Source: Catellatospora sp. IY07-71 (GTDB taxonomy: Bacteria; Actinomycetota; Actinomycetes; Mycobacteriales; Micromonosporaceae). From it: 64,000 nt of DNA. Each line of letters starts with the position of its first letter. Position 1 is the first letter of the stretch. The notes below the pieces were generated by a model. That model saw only the letters and a list, made by a program, of their open reading frames with translations, searched no databases and was not told where the DNA came from. A program made the translations under genes and the position numbers. The stretch spans positions 7,747,001-7,811,000 of the forward strand of contig NZ_AP023360.1 in the NCBI RefSeq assembly GCF_018326265.1. The letters run 5' to 3'. Of the stretch, positions 7,825 to 16,349 are shown piece after piece.

Positions 7825-8997
7825 TCAACCGCGGAACTCCTTGACCAACCCCGCCAGCAGGGGCTGCCGGTCTGACCCGGCCAAACCGAGGTGGTACAGG
7901 CTGAGCCGGGCGGCACCCGCCTCGCGCAGCCGGGCCAGGTGCGCGGACAGGTCGTCCGGACGCGCGGGCGGCAGCACGGTGACGTAGGCGTCCACGGTCG
8001 CCCGGCCGGCCAGCGCGGACACCAGATCGGCGGTGGCCGGGTCGGTCGGCCAGCACGGCACCAGCACGTTGTCCACCTCGGACGGCAGCCGCGGCGGGAG
8101 CCCCGGCGACGGCCCGGCCGCCCACGGGTCGGGATGGCCGTGCAGGGTGATCGAGGCCTGGGGAGCGTGCTCGCGCACCGCCACCAGCACGCCGGACCGC
8201 AACGCGGCGGCCGCCGCCTGGCGCACCGAGAGCAGCGCGGACGCCAGCTCCCCGGGAAGCCACGGGCCACCTGCCCCGGCCGCCCCCGGCGCATCGGCGT
8301 CGCCAGGAGCAGTAACCCCGGCCCCGTCGCGCACCGCGTCCCGCAGCGCGGTGCGGACCTCGCCGGGGTCGAGCCCGGCCGCCGTCCACGACGCGGTGCA
8401 GGCCTCGCAGCAGCAGATGCTCAGCAGGCGCTGCACCAGCGGCGGGAAGGCGCCGTCGGTCTTCTCGTGGCAGCCGAGGTGGGCGACGCCCATCTGCCCG
8501 GCCGACTCCAGCGACACCCCGCCGACCGGCAGCCCGCGCAGCGCCTCGGCCGCGAGCGTGGCGCAGTGTTCGCGCACCTCCGGCTGCGACGGGCACAGCG
8601 CGTAGGCATACCGCTCGCCGAAGCAGTTGCGGACGGTCAGGTCCGGGTAGGCCAGGCCGAGCCGGGTGTTGTGGGCCAGCACGATCCAGGCGTTGACGGG
8701 GATCCCCGCCTCGCGCAGCAGCTCGGCGGCTTCCCCCGCCGCGTCCTCGGCCGTCCAGTCCGGACCCTGCGGCACCAGGCGCCGCCCGGCCCAGGCCGCC
8801 TCGCGTACGGGCCGGTAGAGCGCGGCATACCGGGCGTCGACCAGCCGCCGCGACGGGTGCAACGGGGTCGCCGCCCGCGTGCTGTGGTACGACACCGCCA
8901 GCGTCACCGCGTCCGCGCCGCTGCGCTCGAACCGCTCCACGAAACCCGGCCCGTCGCCGAGCACGTCCCACGGGAAGGCGTGCACGCTGATCACCAT
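7825..8997 (-). CDS. Putative TIM-barrel protein of the uronate operon
   Basis: A 390-residue cytoplasmic protein starting at an ATG that overlaps the end of gudD by seven bases (ATGGTGA). It opens with a barrel-like strand (MVISVHAFPWDVLGDG) and has FGERYAYALCPSQPEVREH, which recalls glycoside-hydrolase-like proteins. It also has a glutamate-bearing strand GGVSLESAGQMG and an unusual cysteine cluster LLSICCCEACTASW. I do not recognise a characterised family. Placement between glucarate dehydratase and the semialdehyde dehydrogenase suggests cleavage of an imported oligouronide or handling of a lactone. That role is inference from context only. Confidence 0.75.
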   Translation of the reverse strand: MVISVHAFPWDVLGDGPGFVERFERSGADAVTLAVSYHSTRAATPLHPSRRLVDARYAALYRPVREAAWAGRRLVPQGPDWTAEDAAGEAAELLREAGIPVNAWIVLAHNTRLGLAYPDLTVRNCFGERYAYALCPSQPEVREHCATLAAEALRGLPVGGVSLESAGQMGVAHLGCHEKTDGAFPPLVQRLLSICCCEACTASWTAAGLDPGEVRTALRDAVRDGAGVTAPGDADAPGAAGAGGPWLPGELASALLSVRQAAAAALRSGVLVAVREHAPQASITLHGHPDPWAAGPSPGLPPRLPSEVDNVLVPCWPTDPATADLVSALAGRATVDAYVTVLPPARPDDLSAHLARLREAGAARLSLYHLGLAGSDRQPLLAGLVKEFRG

Positions 8998-10283
8998 CGC
9001 GGCCTCCGCTTCGTGTAGTCCGGCTCGAAGATCCGGCGGTACGACGTGTCGTCGCGTTCGCGGATCGCGCAGCGCAGGTAGTTCTCGTGCAGCCGGGCCA
9101 GCGCGTCGCGGTCCAGGGCGACACCGAGGCCGGGCGCGTCGGGCACGGTCACCGCTCCGCCGGTGATCGGCAGTGGCCGCTCCAGCACGTCCACCCCGCA
9201 CTGCCACGGCGTGTGCGTGTCGGCGGCGTACGTCAGCTCGGGCAGCGCCGCGCCGAGCTGCGTCATCGCGGCGAGGCTGATGCCGAGGTGGCTGTTGGAG
9301 TGCATGGACACCCCGACGCCCCAGGTGCGGCACATCGCGGCCAGCTCGGCGCTGCGCCGCAGGCCGCCCCAGTAGTGGTGGTCGGACAGCACCACGCCGA
9401 CCGCCTCCTGGGTGAAGCCGGGCGGGATGTCGGCCGGGCTGACCACGCACATGTTGGTGGCCAGCGGCATCGGCGCCGCCTCGGCGACCTCGGCCATCCC
9501 GGCGATGCCCGGCGTCGGGTCCTCCAGGTACTCCAGCAGCCCTTCGGTCTCCTCGGCGACGCGAATGGACGTCGCGACACTCCAGGCGGCGTTCGGGTCC
9601 AGGCGCAGCGGCAGCTCGGGGAACGCCTCGCGCAGGGCGCGGATCGCCGCGATCTCCTGGTCCGGCGGGAACACCCCGCCCTTGAGCTTGATCGAGCCGA
9701 AGCCGTACTGCGCGATCATCAGCCGGGCCTGCGCGACGATCCCGGCCGGGTCGAGCGCCTCGGGACACGGGTCGCCTACCGGCGGCAGGCCGCCGACCAG
9801 CGAGGCGGGGCCGTCGGCGGGCGGGTGCGCGGCCCACTTGTAGAACAGGTATGCCGAGAACGGCACCCGGTCGCGCACCCTGCCGCCGAGCAGGTCCGCC
9901 ACCGGCCGCCCGATCAGGTGCCCCTGCAGGTCGAGGCAGGCCACCTCGAACGGGCTGAACACCCGCAGCGCCGTCTTCTGCGGGCTCGACCCGCCGGTCA
10001 GCCCGTGCCGGTCCGGCGCGTCCACGCCGCCCAGCGCCCGGCCCACCCGCCGCCACAGCCCGTTGGTGTCGAACGGGTCGAGCCCGACCAGCGTCGGCCC
10101 CACGCCGCGCAGCAGCTCCAGATGCAGTGCGTCGCCGTAGGTCTCCCCCAGCCCGATCAGCCCGTCCCCGCACCGCAGCTCGACGATCGCGCGCAGCGCC
10201 CACGGCTGGTGTACTCCGGCAGAGTTGAGCAGCGGCGGGTCGGGAAACGCCACCGGCGTGATCACGACCTCGCGGATCCTCAT
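8991..10283 (-). CDS. gudD: Glucarate dehydratase (enolase superfamily)
   Basis: A 430-residue enzyme that dehydrates D-glucarate (or galactarate) to 5-keto-4-deoxy-glucarate. Enolase-superfamily residues are plain: the KxK base in SIKLKGGVF, metal ligands in LDPNAAW and LEDPTPG, the Asn in ATNM, and the catalytic His in HSNSHLGISLAAMTQL, which is a glucarate-dehydratase signature. It lies 34 bases downstream of the DHDPS-family dehydratase and overlaps the next gene, so it sits in the middle of the operon. Specificity between glucarate and galactarate cannot be settled by eye. Confidence 0.9.
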   Translation of the reverse strand: MRIREVVITPVAFPDPPLLNSAGVHQPWALRAIVELRCGDGLIGLGETYGDALHLELLRGVGPTLVGLDPFDTNGLWRRVGRALGGVDAPDRHGLTGGSSPQKTALRVFSPFEVACLDLQGHLIGRPVADLLGGRVRDRVPFSAYLFYKWAAHPPADGPASLVGGLPPVGDPCPEALDPAGIVAQARLMIAQYGFGSIKLKGGVFPPDQEIAAIRALREAFPELPLRLDPNAAWSVATSIRVAEETEGLLEYLEDPTPGIAGMAEVAEAAPMPLATNMCVVSPADIPPGFTQEAVGVVLSDHHYWGGLRRSAELAAMCRTWGVGVSMHSNSHLGISLAAMTQLGAALPELTYAADTHTPWQCGVDVLERPLPITGGAVTVPDAPGLGVALDRDALARLHENYLRCAIRERDDTSYRRIFEPDYTKRRPRW

Positions 10284-10317
10284 GCGCGCGCCCCGCTCCG
10301 AACCAGTGCCGCCGTGC

Positions 10318-11241
10318 TCATCGCGTCACCTCGGCCAGGGCGGCCCGGCCGCGCGCGATGATCGCCTTCAGCTCCGCCAGGTGCTCCGGCGACACGTCGA
10401 CCAGCGGCGGGCGCACGTGGCCGACCGCCAGCCCGTCCAGCCGCGCCCCCGCCTTGACCAGCGCGACGGCGTAGCCGGGCACCTTGTCGCGGAGCGCGAC
10501 CAGCGGCAGGTAGAACTCGCTCAGCAGGCGGGCCACGACGTCCTTCTGCCCGGTCCGGACCGCCTTGTAGAACGTGGTCGCGATGTCGGGCGCGAAGCAG
10601 AGCACCGCCGAGGAGTAGCTGTCCACACCGATGGCCTCGTACGCCTGCACGGACAGCTCCGCCGTGGGCAGCCCGTTGAGGAAGCCGAACTCGGCCGCGC
10701 GCGGGTGCCCCGACTGGCGCACCGCGGTGACCAGGCGCAGCATGCCGTCCACGTCCCCGCGCCCGTCCTTGATCCCGACGACCGAAGGGATGTCCAGCAG
10801 CGCCACCGCCGCGGCCGGGTCGAGCACCGCGTTGGCCCGCTGGTAGACGGTGATCGGCAGCGGCGAGGCGGCGGCGACGTACCGCACGTGCTCGACCAGC
10901 CCGGCCGGGGTCGAGGAGACCAGGTACGGCGGGAGCAGCAGCAGCCCGTTCGCGCCGCACTCGGCGGCCAGCTGGGCGAACTCGCGGGCCTGCTGCGGGC
11001 CGCCGCCGCACCCGGCGAAGATCGGCAGCCGGCCGTCGGACACCCGCACCGCGGTGGCGACGACGTCGCGGTACTCGTCGGCGGACAGCGCGGTGAACTC
11101 GCCGGTGCCGCAGGCGACGAACAGCGCGCTGGGCGCGGCCGCGAGCTGGCGCTCGACGTGCTCGGCGAAGACCGCGAGGTCTACCTTGTCGTCGCTGGTG
11201 AACGGGGTGAGCGGGAACGAGAGCAGCCCCTGCAGGCGCAT
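10318..11241 (-). CDS. kdgD: 5-keto-4-deoxy-glucarate dehydratase (DapA/DHDPS family)
   Basis: A 307-residue Schiff-base aldolase-fold enzyme expected to dehydrate and decarboxylate 5-keto-4-deoxy-glucarate to 2-oxoglutarate semialdehyde. The N-terminal LLSFPLTPFTSDDKVD, the substrate loop ACGTGEFTALSADEY and the tyrosine YQRANA fit the KDG-dehydratase branch of the DHDPS family. The presumed Schiff-base lysine is in GIKDGRGD. Sitting between the ABC permeases and gudD, it supplies the step between gudD and the final dehydrogenase. It starts at an ATG preceded by AAGGAG. Confidence 0.88.
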   Translation of the reverse strand: MRLQGLLSFPLTPFTSDDKVDLAVFAEHVERQLAAAPSALFVACGTGEFTALSADEYRDVVATAVRVSDGRLPIFAGCGGGPQQAREFAQLAAECGANGLLLLPPYLVSSTPAGLVEHVRYVAAASPLPITVYQRANAVLDPAAAVALLDIPSVVGIKDGRGDVDGMLRLVTAVRQSGHPRAAEFGFLNGLPTAELSVQAYEAIGVDSYSSAVLCFAPDIATTFYKAVRTGQKDVVARLLSEFYLPLVALRDKVPGYAVALVKAGARLDGLAVGHVRPPLVDVSPEHLAELKAIIARGRAALAEVTR

Positions 11242-11283
11242 GGTGGTTCTCCTTTGTGGCGGTGCGGAGGTACGGGTGGCGCG

Positions 11284-12135
11284 TCAGCCCTTGACGGCGC
11301 CGGAGGTCAGGCCGCGCATGAACTGGCGCTGCATGGCGATGAAGGCGAGCACGCTGGGCAGCAGGGCGAGCAGCGCGGCGGCCAGCAGCACGCCGACCCC
11401 GACCTCCTCGTCCGAGCGCAGCGTGCGCAGCGCCAGCGGCAGGGTGAACTGCTGCGCGTCGGTGGCGACGAGCAGCGGCAGCAGGTACTGATCCCAGATC
11501 ATGGTGAAGCCGAAGATGCCGATCACGCCGAGCGCCGGGCGGCACAGCGGCAGCACCACGGACCAGAAGACCCGCAGGTCACCGGCGCCGTCGAGGCGGG
11601 CGGCCTCCTCCAGCTCGACCGGGATCTCCTTCATGAACTCGGTCATCACCAGGATGGAGAACGCCCAGGCGCCCACCGGGATGATCATGCCGAGCAGGGT
11701 GCCGGTGAGGTCCACCTCGGACAGCACCAGCGACAGCGGGATGGCGAGCACCTCCTCGGGCAGCATCATCGTGCTGAGCACCAGCAGGAAGACCAGCTTC
11801 ATCAGCGGGAAGCGCTTGCGCGCCAGCGAGTAGGCGGCCGAGATGCTGACCGCGATCTGCAGCAGCAGCCCGCCGCCGACCACGAGGAACGAGTTCGCCA
11901 GGTAGCCGAGCACGCCCCGGTCGAAGGCCCGGGTGAAGTTCTCCAGGGTGAACCCGCCCGCCGAGAACAGCGACGTCGGGTCGGGCACCCTGGTGAACGC
12001 GCCGACCATCAGCGCCAGCAGCGGCCCGGCGAAGACCACGATCAGCAGGCCGTACACGACGACCTTGACCAGCACGGCCAGCGGCCCGCGGCGGGCGGTG
12101 AAGCCGAGCGCGCTGTCGAAGCCGTTGCCCATCAC
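11284..12135 (-). CDS. ABC sugar transporter permease (MalG-like)
   Basis: A 283-residue inner-membrane permease of the CUT1 family with about six membrane segments. It carries the cytoplasmic EAA loop that docks the ATPase (EEAARLDGAGDLRVFWSVVLP). The ORF begins GTG-ATG. The ATG at 12132 overlaps the upstream stop by one base (TGATG), while the GTG at 12135 overlaps by four, so the exact start is open by one codon. It pairs with the next permease and the lipoprotein. No ATPase gene is present, which suggests use of a shared MsiK-type ATPase as in other actinomycetes. Confidence 0.9.
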   Translation of the reverse strand: MMGNGFDSALGFTARRGPLAVLVKVVVYGLLIVVFAGPLLALMVGAFTRVPDPTSLFSAGGFTLENFTRAFDRGVLGYLANSFLVVGGGLLLQIAVSISAAYSLARKRFPLMKLVFLLVLSTMMLPEEVLAIPLSLVLSEVDLTGTLLGMIIPVGAWAFSILVMTEFMKEIPVELEEAARLDGAGDLRVFWSVVLPLCRPALGVIGIFGFTMIWDQYLLPLLVATDAQQFTLPLALRTLRSDEEVGVGVLLAAALLALLPSVLAFIAMQRQFMRGLTSGAVKG

Positions 12136-13112
12136 GCCACCTTCCTCTCGGATCGGGCGCGCGCCAGGCGTACCAGCAGGGTCAGCAGCACGGTCGCGCC
12201 GAGCAGCAGCATCGAGCCGGCGGCGGCGATGCCCAGCTCACCGCGTTCCAGGCCGAGCTTGTAGATCAGCGTCATCATCACCTCGGTGGAGCCGTTCGGG
12301 CCGCCGTTGGTGAGCAGGAAGATCTCGGTGAACACGCGCAGGCCGCGGATCGCGGCGAGGGTGAACAGGATGGCGAACACCGGCCGCAGCGCCGGGACGG
12401 TGACGTGCCAGAGGCGCCGCCACACGCTCGCGCCGTCGACGGCGGCCGCCTCGTAGAGGTTGCGGTCCACCCCGGCCAGCCCTGCCAGGAAGATCATCAT
12501 GTCGTACGGCGCACCGCGCCAGATCCCGACCGCCATCACCGACCACAGCGACGTGTCCTCGCTGTTCAGGAACTGCGACGGCCCGAGCCCGAGCCAGCCC
12601 AGCACGGAGTTCACCGCACCGTCGGGCGCCGGGTAGTACATGATCCGCCACACCTCGGCCACCACCGCCATCGCGACGACGGTCGGCAGGAACACCGCGG
12701 TGCGTACCACCCACAGGTGTCTGGCGGATCCTTCGAGGAGCAGGGCGAGCGCCATGCCGAGCAGGATCGAGCCGCCGGTCTGGCCCACGGCCAGCACCAC
12801 CGTGTGCCCGATCGCGGCGAGGAAGTCCTCGTCGACGAACACCTGCGCGTAGTTGTCCAGCCCCACCCACCGGTCGCCCAGGTAGGGGCGCACCTCGTGC
12901 AGGCTCATCTGCACGGCCTGCGCCATCGGCCAGAACTTGAACAGCGCGAAGATGGCCAGCGCGGGGGCGAGGAACAGCCACGGGCTCAGCGCGCCCGACA
13001 GATCGAAGCGCCTGCGGCGGCGCGGTGCGGGGGCCGGCGGGAGGGCGGGCTGCCCAGCCTGCCGGCCGGGGCGCACGGCGGTCGCCGTCGCCCCGGGACC
13101 GGTGGCCTGCAT
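12132..13112 (-). CDS. ABC sugar transporter permease (MalF-like)
   Basis: A 326-residue CUT1 permease. A Pro/Ala/Arg-rich cytoplasmic N-terminus of about 35 residues precedes six predicted membrane segments. The EAA loop (YEAAAVDGASVWRRLWHVTVP) marks the ATPase contact. It overlaps its partner permease and lies 28 bases after the binding-protein stop, so the three are co-transcribed. By context the substrate is a uronate, aldarate or an oligouronide released by the secreted beta-helix enzyme. Confidence 0.9.
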   Translation of the reverse strand: MQATGPGATATAVRPGRQAGQPALPPAPAPRRRRRFDLSGALSPWLFLAPALAIFALFKFWPMAQAVQMSLHEVRPYLGDRWVGLDNYAQVFVDEDFLAAIGHTVVLAVGQTGGSILLGMALALLLEGSARHLWVVRTAVFLPTVVAMAVVAEVWRIMYYPAPDGAVNSVLGWLGLGPSQFLNSEDTSLWSVMAVGIWRGAPYDMMIFLAGLAGVDRNLYEAAAVDGASVWRRLWHVTVPALRPVFAILFTLAAIRGLRVFTEIFLLTNGGPNGSTEVMMTLIYKLGLERGELGIAAAGSMLLLGATVLLTLLVRLARARSERKVA

Positions 13113-13140
13113 CAGTGCCTCCTGACCTCGGCCGGGCGCG

Positions 13141-14469
13141 TCACGCGCCCTGCTTCTGCAGCTCGGCGGTGAACTTCTCGGCCAGCTTGGCCAGCTCCGC
13201 CCTGGGGTCGGAGGAGCAGTTCGCGACGATCGCGTTCAGCGACTCGGCCGACGCGGTGCGGAACGGGGTCCACTCCGGCACGACCGGGGCGTAGCGCCCG
13301 GCCTCCTTGTAGACCTTGTCGAAGACGAGCCAGCGGGCGTCGGTGCGCACCTTGGCCAGGTCGACGTTCTTGTTGACGGGCAGCCGGACCACGTTGCCGT
13401 CGGTGTCGCCCGCCATGCCGACGGTCTGGCCGTCGACCGAGATCAGGAACTCGGCGAAGCGCTCCTGCCCGGCCGGATTCGCCGAACCCGCCATCAGGTA
13501 CACGTTCTCGCCCTCGGCCAGCGACGCCTGCTTACCGCCGGGACCGGCCGGCAGCGCCACGACCTCGTACTTGTCCTTGCCGAGGTTCTTGTCGAAGCGC
13601 GCCATGTTGTACGGCCCGGTGAAGTAGATGCCGCCCTTGCCGGATTCGAACAGCGGGTGCGCCTGGGTGGTCTCCGAGGTCACCGCACCCGGCACCACGC
13701 TCTTGGCGGTGCAGAACTGTGCCTTGAGCCAGGTCGCGGCGGCCACCGCCTGGTCGGAGCCGATCGCCGGGGCGAGGCTGCCCGCGCTGCCGGAGAAGTA
13801 GTCGGCGCCCGACGCCCACAGGAAGCTGGAGAAGTACCAGTCCAGGTAGCCGCGCTTGGTGGAGCCGGGGATGACGTAGCCGTAGGTGTCGGCCTTGCCG
13901 TTGCCGTCGGGGTCCTTCGTGGTGAACGCGGTGGCCAGCGCGTCCAGCTCGGCCCAGCCGGCCGGCTGCCCGAGCCCGACCTTCTCGCGCCAGTCCTTGC
14001 GGATGAACAGCGCGAACGACTGCGCCGAGAACGGCACGGCGTAGACCTTGCCGTCGGCGCCCTTGGCCGCGTCCCAGGAGGCCGGGGTGAGCTGGTCGCC
14101 CCCCTCGATGTCGGCCTGCTTCACGTCGCGGACCAGGCCCTGCTTGACCAGGGTGCCCAGCTGGGCGGTGTCGTTGACGACGATGTCGGGCAGCTTCTTC
14201 TGCGCCGCGGCCTGCTGCAGCTTCGTCTCGAAGTCCTCGAACAGGGCCGTGACCTTGGCCGGGATGCCGGTGGCCGCGGTGAACTTCGCGGCCAGGGCCT
14301 GGTGGGTCTTCTCCGTCGGAGAGCCCGGGGGTTTGCGGACCCAGATCTCCAGCGGCGCCTTGCTGTCGGCGGCCGGCTGGGGGTCCTCACCACAGCCGGC
14401 CACGGTCGCCAGAGCGAGGGTGGCCGCCAGCGCCGCCACGAGCCTGGTCGTCTTGGTACGACTGAGCAT
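13141..14469 (-). CDS. Extracellular sugar-binding lipoprotein of ABC importer
   Basis: A 442-residue solute-binding protein. The signal peptide ends in the lipobox LATVAGC, so the mature protein is a lipid-anchored receptor. Family features include IWVRKPPGSPTEKTHQALAAKF at the start of domain I and the hinge region FRKDW-like motif (LFIRKDWREKVG) common to CUT1 binding proteins. It is the first gene of the leftward uronate operon. The putative IclR operator lies immediately upstream of its ribosome binding site (GACAGGAGG), so its transcription is likely repressor-controlled. Confidence 0.9.
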   Translation of the reverse strand: MLSRTKTTRLVAALAATLALATVAGCGEDPQPAADSKAPLEIWVRKPPGSPTEKTHQALAAKFTAATGIPAKVTALFEDFETKLQQAAAQKKLPDIVVNDTAQLGTLVKQGLVRDVKQADIEGGDQLTPASWDAAKGADGKVYAVPFSAQSFALFIRKDWREKVGLGQPAGWAELDALATAFTTKDPDGNGKADTYGYVIPGSTKRGYLDWYFSSFLWASGADYFSGSAGSLAPAIGSDQAVAAATWLKAQFCTAKSVVPGAVTSETTQAHPLFESGKGGIYFTGPYNMARFDKNLGKDKYEVVALPAGPGGKQASLAEGENVYLMAGSANPAGQERFAEFLISVDGQTVGMAGDTDGNVVRLPVNKNVDLAKVRTDARWLVFDKVYKEAGRYAPVVPEWTPFRTASAESLNAIVANCSSDPRAELAKLAEKFTAELQKQGA

Positions 14470-14484
14470 CGGACGCTGCCTCCT

Positions 14485-14500
14485 GTCTACATATGTGGAC
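14485..14500. promoter_or_regulatory. Putative IclR operator, site A
   Basis: GTCTACATATGTGGAC is an almost perfect 16-bp palindrome. It sits 16 bases upstream of the binding-protein ATG and just ahead of its ribosome binding site. A possible leftward -35 (TTGCAC, 14519-14514) would put the -10 within the palindrome, a position suited to repression. It also lies about 95 bases upstream of the divergent IclR gene. Confidence 0.7.
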
Positions 14501-14595
14501 GGGTTCCTGTCATGTGCAAGTGGTGCACCGACAAGTTAGCGTCCGGTACTATGACCGTCAACACTTCCGAAACAATTCGCGTGGACGGTGGATCC

Positions 14596-15375
14596 ATGAC
14601 CTCAAGCCAGTCCGAAAGCTCACTGGTCAAGTCGGCCGAGCGCACGGTGCGCATCCTGGAGACGCTGGCCGCGTCCCCCCGGCGGCTGAGCATCTCCGAG
14701 CTGCAGGAGATCATGGGGTATCCCCGCAGCAGCCTGCACGCCCTGGTCAGGACCCTGCGTGAGCTGAAATGGGTGGAGGCCGACGACAGCGGCGCCACCT
14801 TCGGCGTCGGCCCGCACGCCCTGCTCTCCGGCACGGCGTACCTCGACCGCGACCCCGCGCTGCCGTACGTCTACGAGGCGCTCGAGGACCTGCGCGCCGA
14901 GATCGGCTACACCGTGCACTACGCGCGCCGCGACGACGGCCACGTCCTCTACCTGGGCAGCCGCGAGTCGCGCGACGCCGTACGGGTCGTCTCCCGGGTG
15001 GGCCGCCGGCTGCCCGCGCACATCACCGCGCTGGGCCAGGCGCTGCTCGCCGAGCTGACCACGGTCGAGGTGGACAAGGTGCTGCCCGACGAGCTGGCCG
15101 CCCTCACCGAACACTCCATCACCGACCGCGCCGCCCTGCACGAGGAGATCACCAGAGTGCGCGACCGCGGCTGGGCCTTCGAGCACGAGCAGGGCACCAA
15201 GGGCGTGGCCTGCGTCGCCGCCGCGGTCCACTACCGCATCCCCGCCACCGACGCGATCAGCTGCTCCATGCCCGCCGACCTGGCCACCGACGCCGAAGTC
15301 ACCCGCGTCGCCGCCGCCGTCGTCCGCGCGGCGGCCGCCCTCGCCGCCACCCTCCGCCGCCACGGCATCCGCTGA
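14596..15375 (+). CDS. IclR-family transcriptional regulator
   Basis: A 259-residue regulator with an N-terminal winged helix-turn-helix (SAERTVRILETLAASPRR followed by SISELQEIMGYPRSSLHALV) and a C-terminal effector-binding domain (TALGQALLAEL, HEQGTKGVACVAAAVHYR), the standard IclR layout. The ATG at 14596 is chosen because GGTGGA precedes it; an in-frame ATG at 14551 has no such site. It is divergent from the transporter operon. Its likely targets are three copies of a 16-bp palindrome in this window. The effector is presumably a uronate or aldarate intermediate. Confidence 0.88.
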   Translation: MTSSQSESSLVKSAERTVRILETLAASPRRLSISELQEIMGYPRSSLHALVRTLRELKWVEADDSGATFGVGPHALLSGTAYLDRDPALPYVYEALEDLRAEIGYTVHYARRDDGHVLYLGSRESRDAVRVVSRVGRRLPAHITALGQALLAELTTVEVDKVLPDELAALTEHSITDRAALHEEITRVRDRGWAFEHEQGTKGVACVAAAVHYRIPATDAISCSMPADLATDAEVTRVAAAVVRAAAALAATLRRHGIR

Positions 15376-15424
15376 AAGGAAGGGCACCTTCTTATCGTTT
15401 TCCGTATAAGAAGGTGCCCTTCCC
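15376..15424. repeat. Palindromic repeat family 1, copy C
   Basis: Arms AAGGGCACCTTCTTAT (15380-15395) and ATAAGAAGGTGCCCTT (15406-15421) around a loop containing CGTTTTCCGT. It starts directly after the IclR stop codon and separates it from the convergent uronate dehydrogenase gene. Confidence 0.95.
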
Positions 15425-15433
15425 AACCTCGCC

Positions 15434-16252
15434 TCAGTAGGCGACGCCGAGCGGGATCTCGCACCACTGGCCGCCGACGCGGGTGAGCAGCGGGTCCTTG
15501 TCCCAGTCGGGCTCGCCGTGCTGGGCGATCAGCTCGTCGGCGAAGACCTCGGCGTCGTCGACGGGGTGGTAGCCGAGTGCCTCGCCCTCGGCCAGCGACC
15601 ACCAGCGCCGCGTGTTCCGGCTGATCCCCCACACGATCCGGAAGCCGGGCGCGGGCGCGGTCAGGCACGCCTCGACCAGGCGTACCCCGTCGGCCGGCGA
15701 CAGCCACAACGCGAGTCCGCGCAGGCCCGGCGGCTTCGGGAACCACAGCCCGATGCGCAGGCAGATCACGTCCATGCCGAACCGGTCGGCGTAGAGCTGC
15801 CCGCAGGACTCCATCGCGACCTTGCTCCAGCCGTAGAGGGTGTCCGGCCGTCCCGGCAGGTCAGGTGGGAGCAGCTCGTCGCCGCGGCGGGTCTGGAACC
15901 CGGCGGCGTGGTTCGAGGAGGCCAGCACCAGCCGGTTCACCCCGGCCGCGCGAGCCGCCTCGAACAGCCGGTACGTGCCGAACATGTTGGACTCCAGGAC
16001 GTCGCGCACGTCGGACTCGCGGCTCTGCCCGCCCAGGTGCACCACCGCGTCGACGTCGCGCAGCGCCTCGGCCAGCACGTCCGGGTCGGTCAGCGAGCCG
16101 ATCACGACCTCCTCGGCAGCGCCGTCGCCGCCGGGCAGGGGTGCCGGCTCGCGGATGTCCAGCAGGCGCAGCACCCGATCCGGCCGCCGCATCCCGGAGC
16201 GCAGCAGCGTCGCGACCTTGCCGGCGCCACCGGTGATCAAGATTCGTCCCAT
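15434..16252 (-). CDS. udh: Uronate dehydrogenase
   Basis: A 272-residue NAD-dependent short-chain/epimerase-type enzyme. The Rossmann motif ILITGGAGKVATLL is at the N-terminus, the active-site strand reads LVLASSNHAAGF, and YGWSK holds the catalytic Tyr-x3-Lys. The SSNH signature is typical of uronate dehydrogenases, which oxidise D-glucuronate or D-galacturonate to the aldarolactone. It thus feeds glucarate or galactarate to gudD. The ATG at 16252 is used; another ATG four codons upstream is possible. It is divergent from the ThuA-like gene across a putative IclR operator. Confidence 0.87.
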   Translation of the reverse strand: MGRILITGGAGKVATLLRSGMRRPDRVLRLLDIREPAPLPGGDGAAEEVVIGSLTDPDVLAEALRDVDAVVHLGGQSRESDVRDVLESNMFGTYRLFEAARAAGVNRLVLASSNHAAGFQTRRGDELLPPDLPGRPDTLYGWSKVAMESCGQLYADRFGMDVICLRIGLWFPKPPGLRGLALWLSPADGVRLVEACLTAPAPGFRIVWGISRNTRRWWSLAEGEALGYHPVDDAEVFADELIAQHGEPDWDKDPLLTRVGGQWCEIPLGVAY

Positions 16253-16302
16253 GGCCAGCAGCATAGCCAGCCAGCCACTCGCTCGCCAAGATGAGACTTG
16301 CC

Positions 16303-16318
16303 GTCCAGATATGTAGAC
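16303..16318. promoter_or_regulatory. Putative IclR operator, site B
   Basis: GTCCAGATATGTAGAC, one base from the GTCYACATATGTRGAC consensus, lies between the divergent udh and ThuA-like genes, about 50 bases from the former start and 32 from the latter, so it could control both. Confidence 0.68.
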
Positions 16319-16349
16319 ACGTGTCGTGGGAGTGGTTAGCGTGTGGGTC

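Noticed and set aside
7825..10203. A 792-codon frame suggesting a fusion across gudD and the downstream gene
   Set aside because: The upstream part is a shadow of gudD in another frame. The real gene starts at 8997 with an ATGGTGA overlap.
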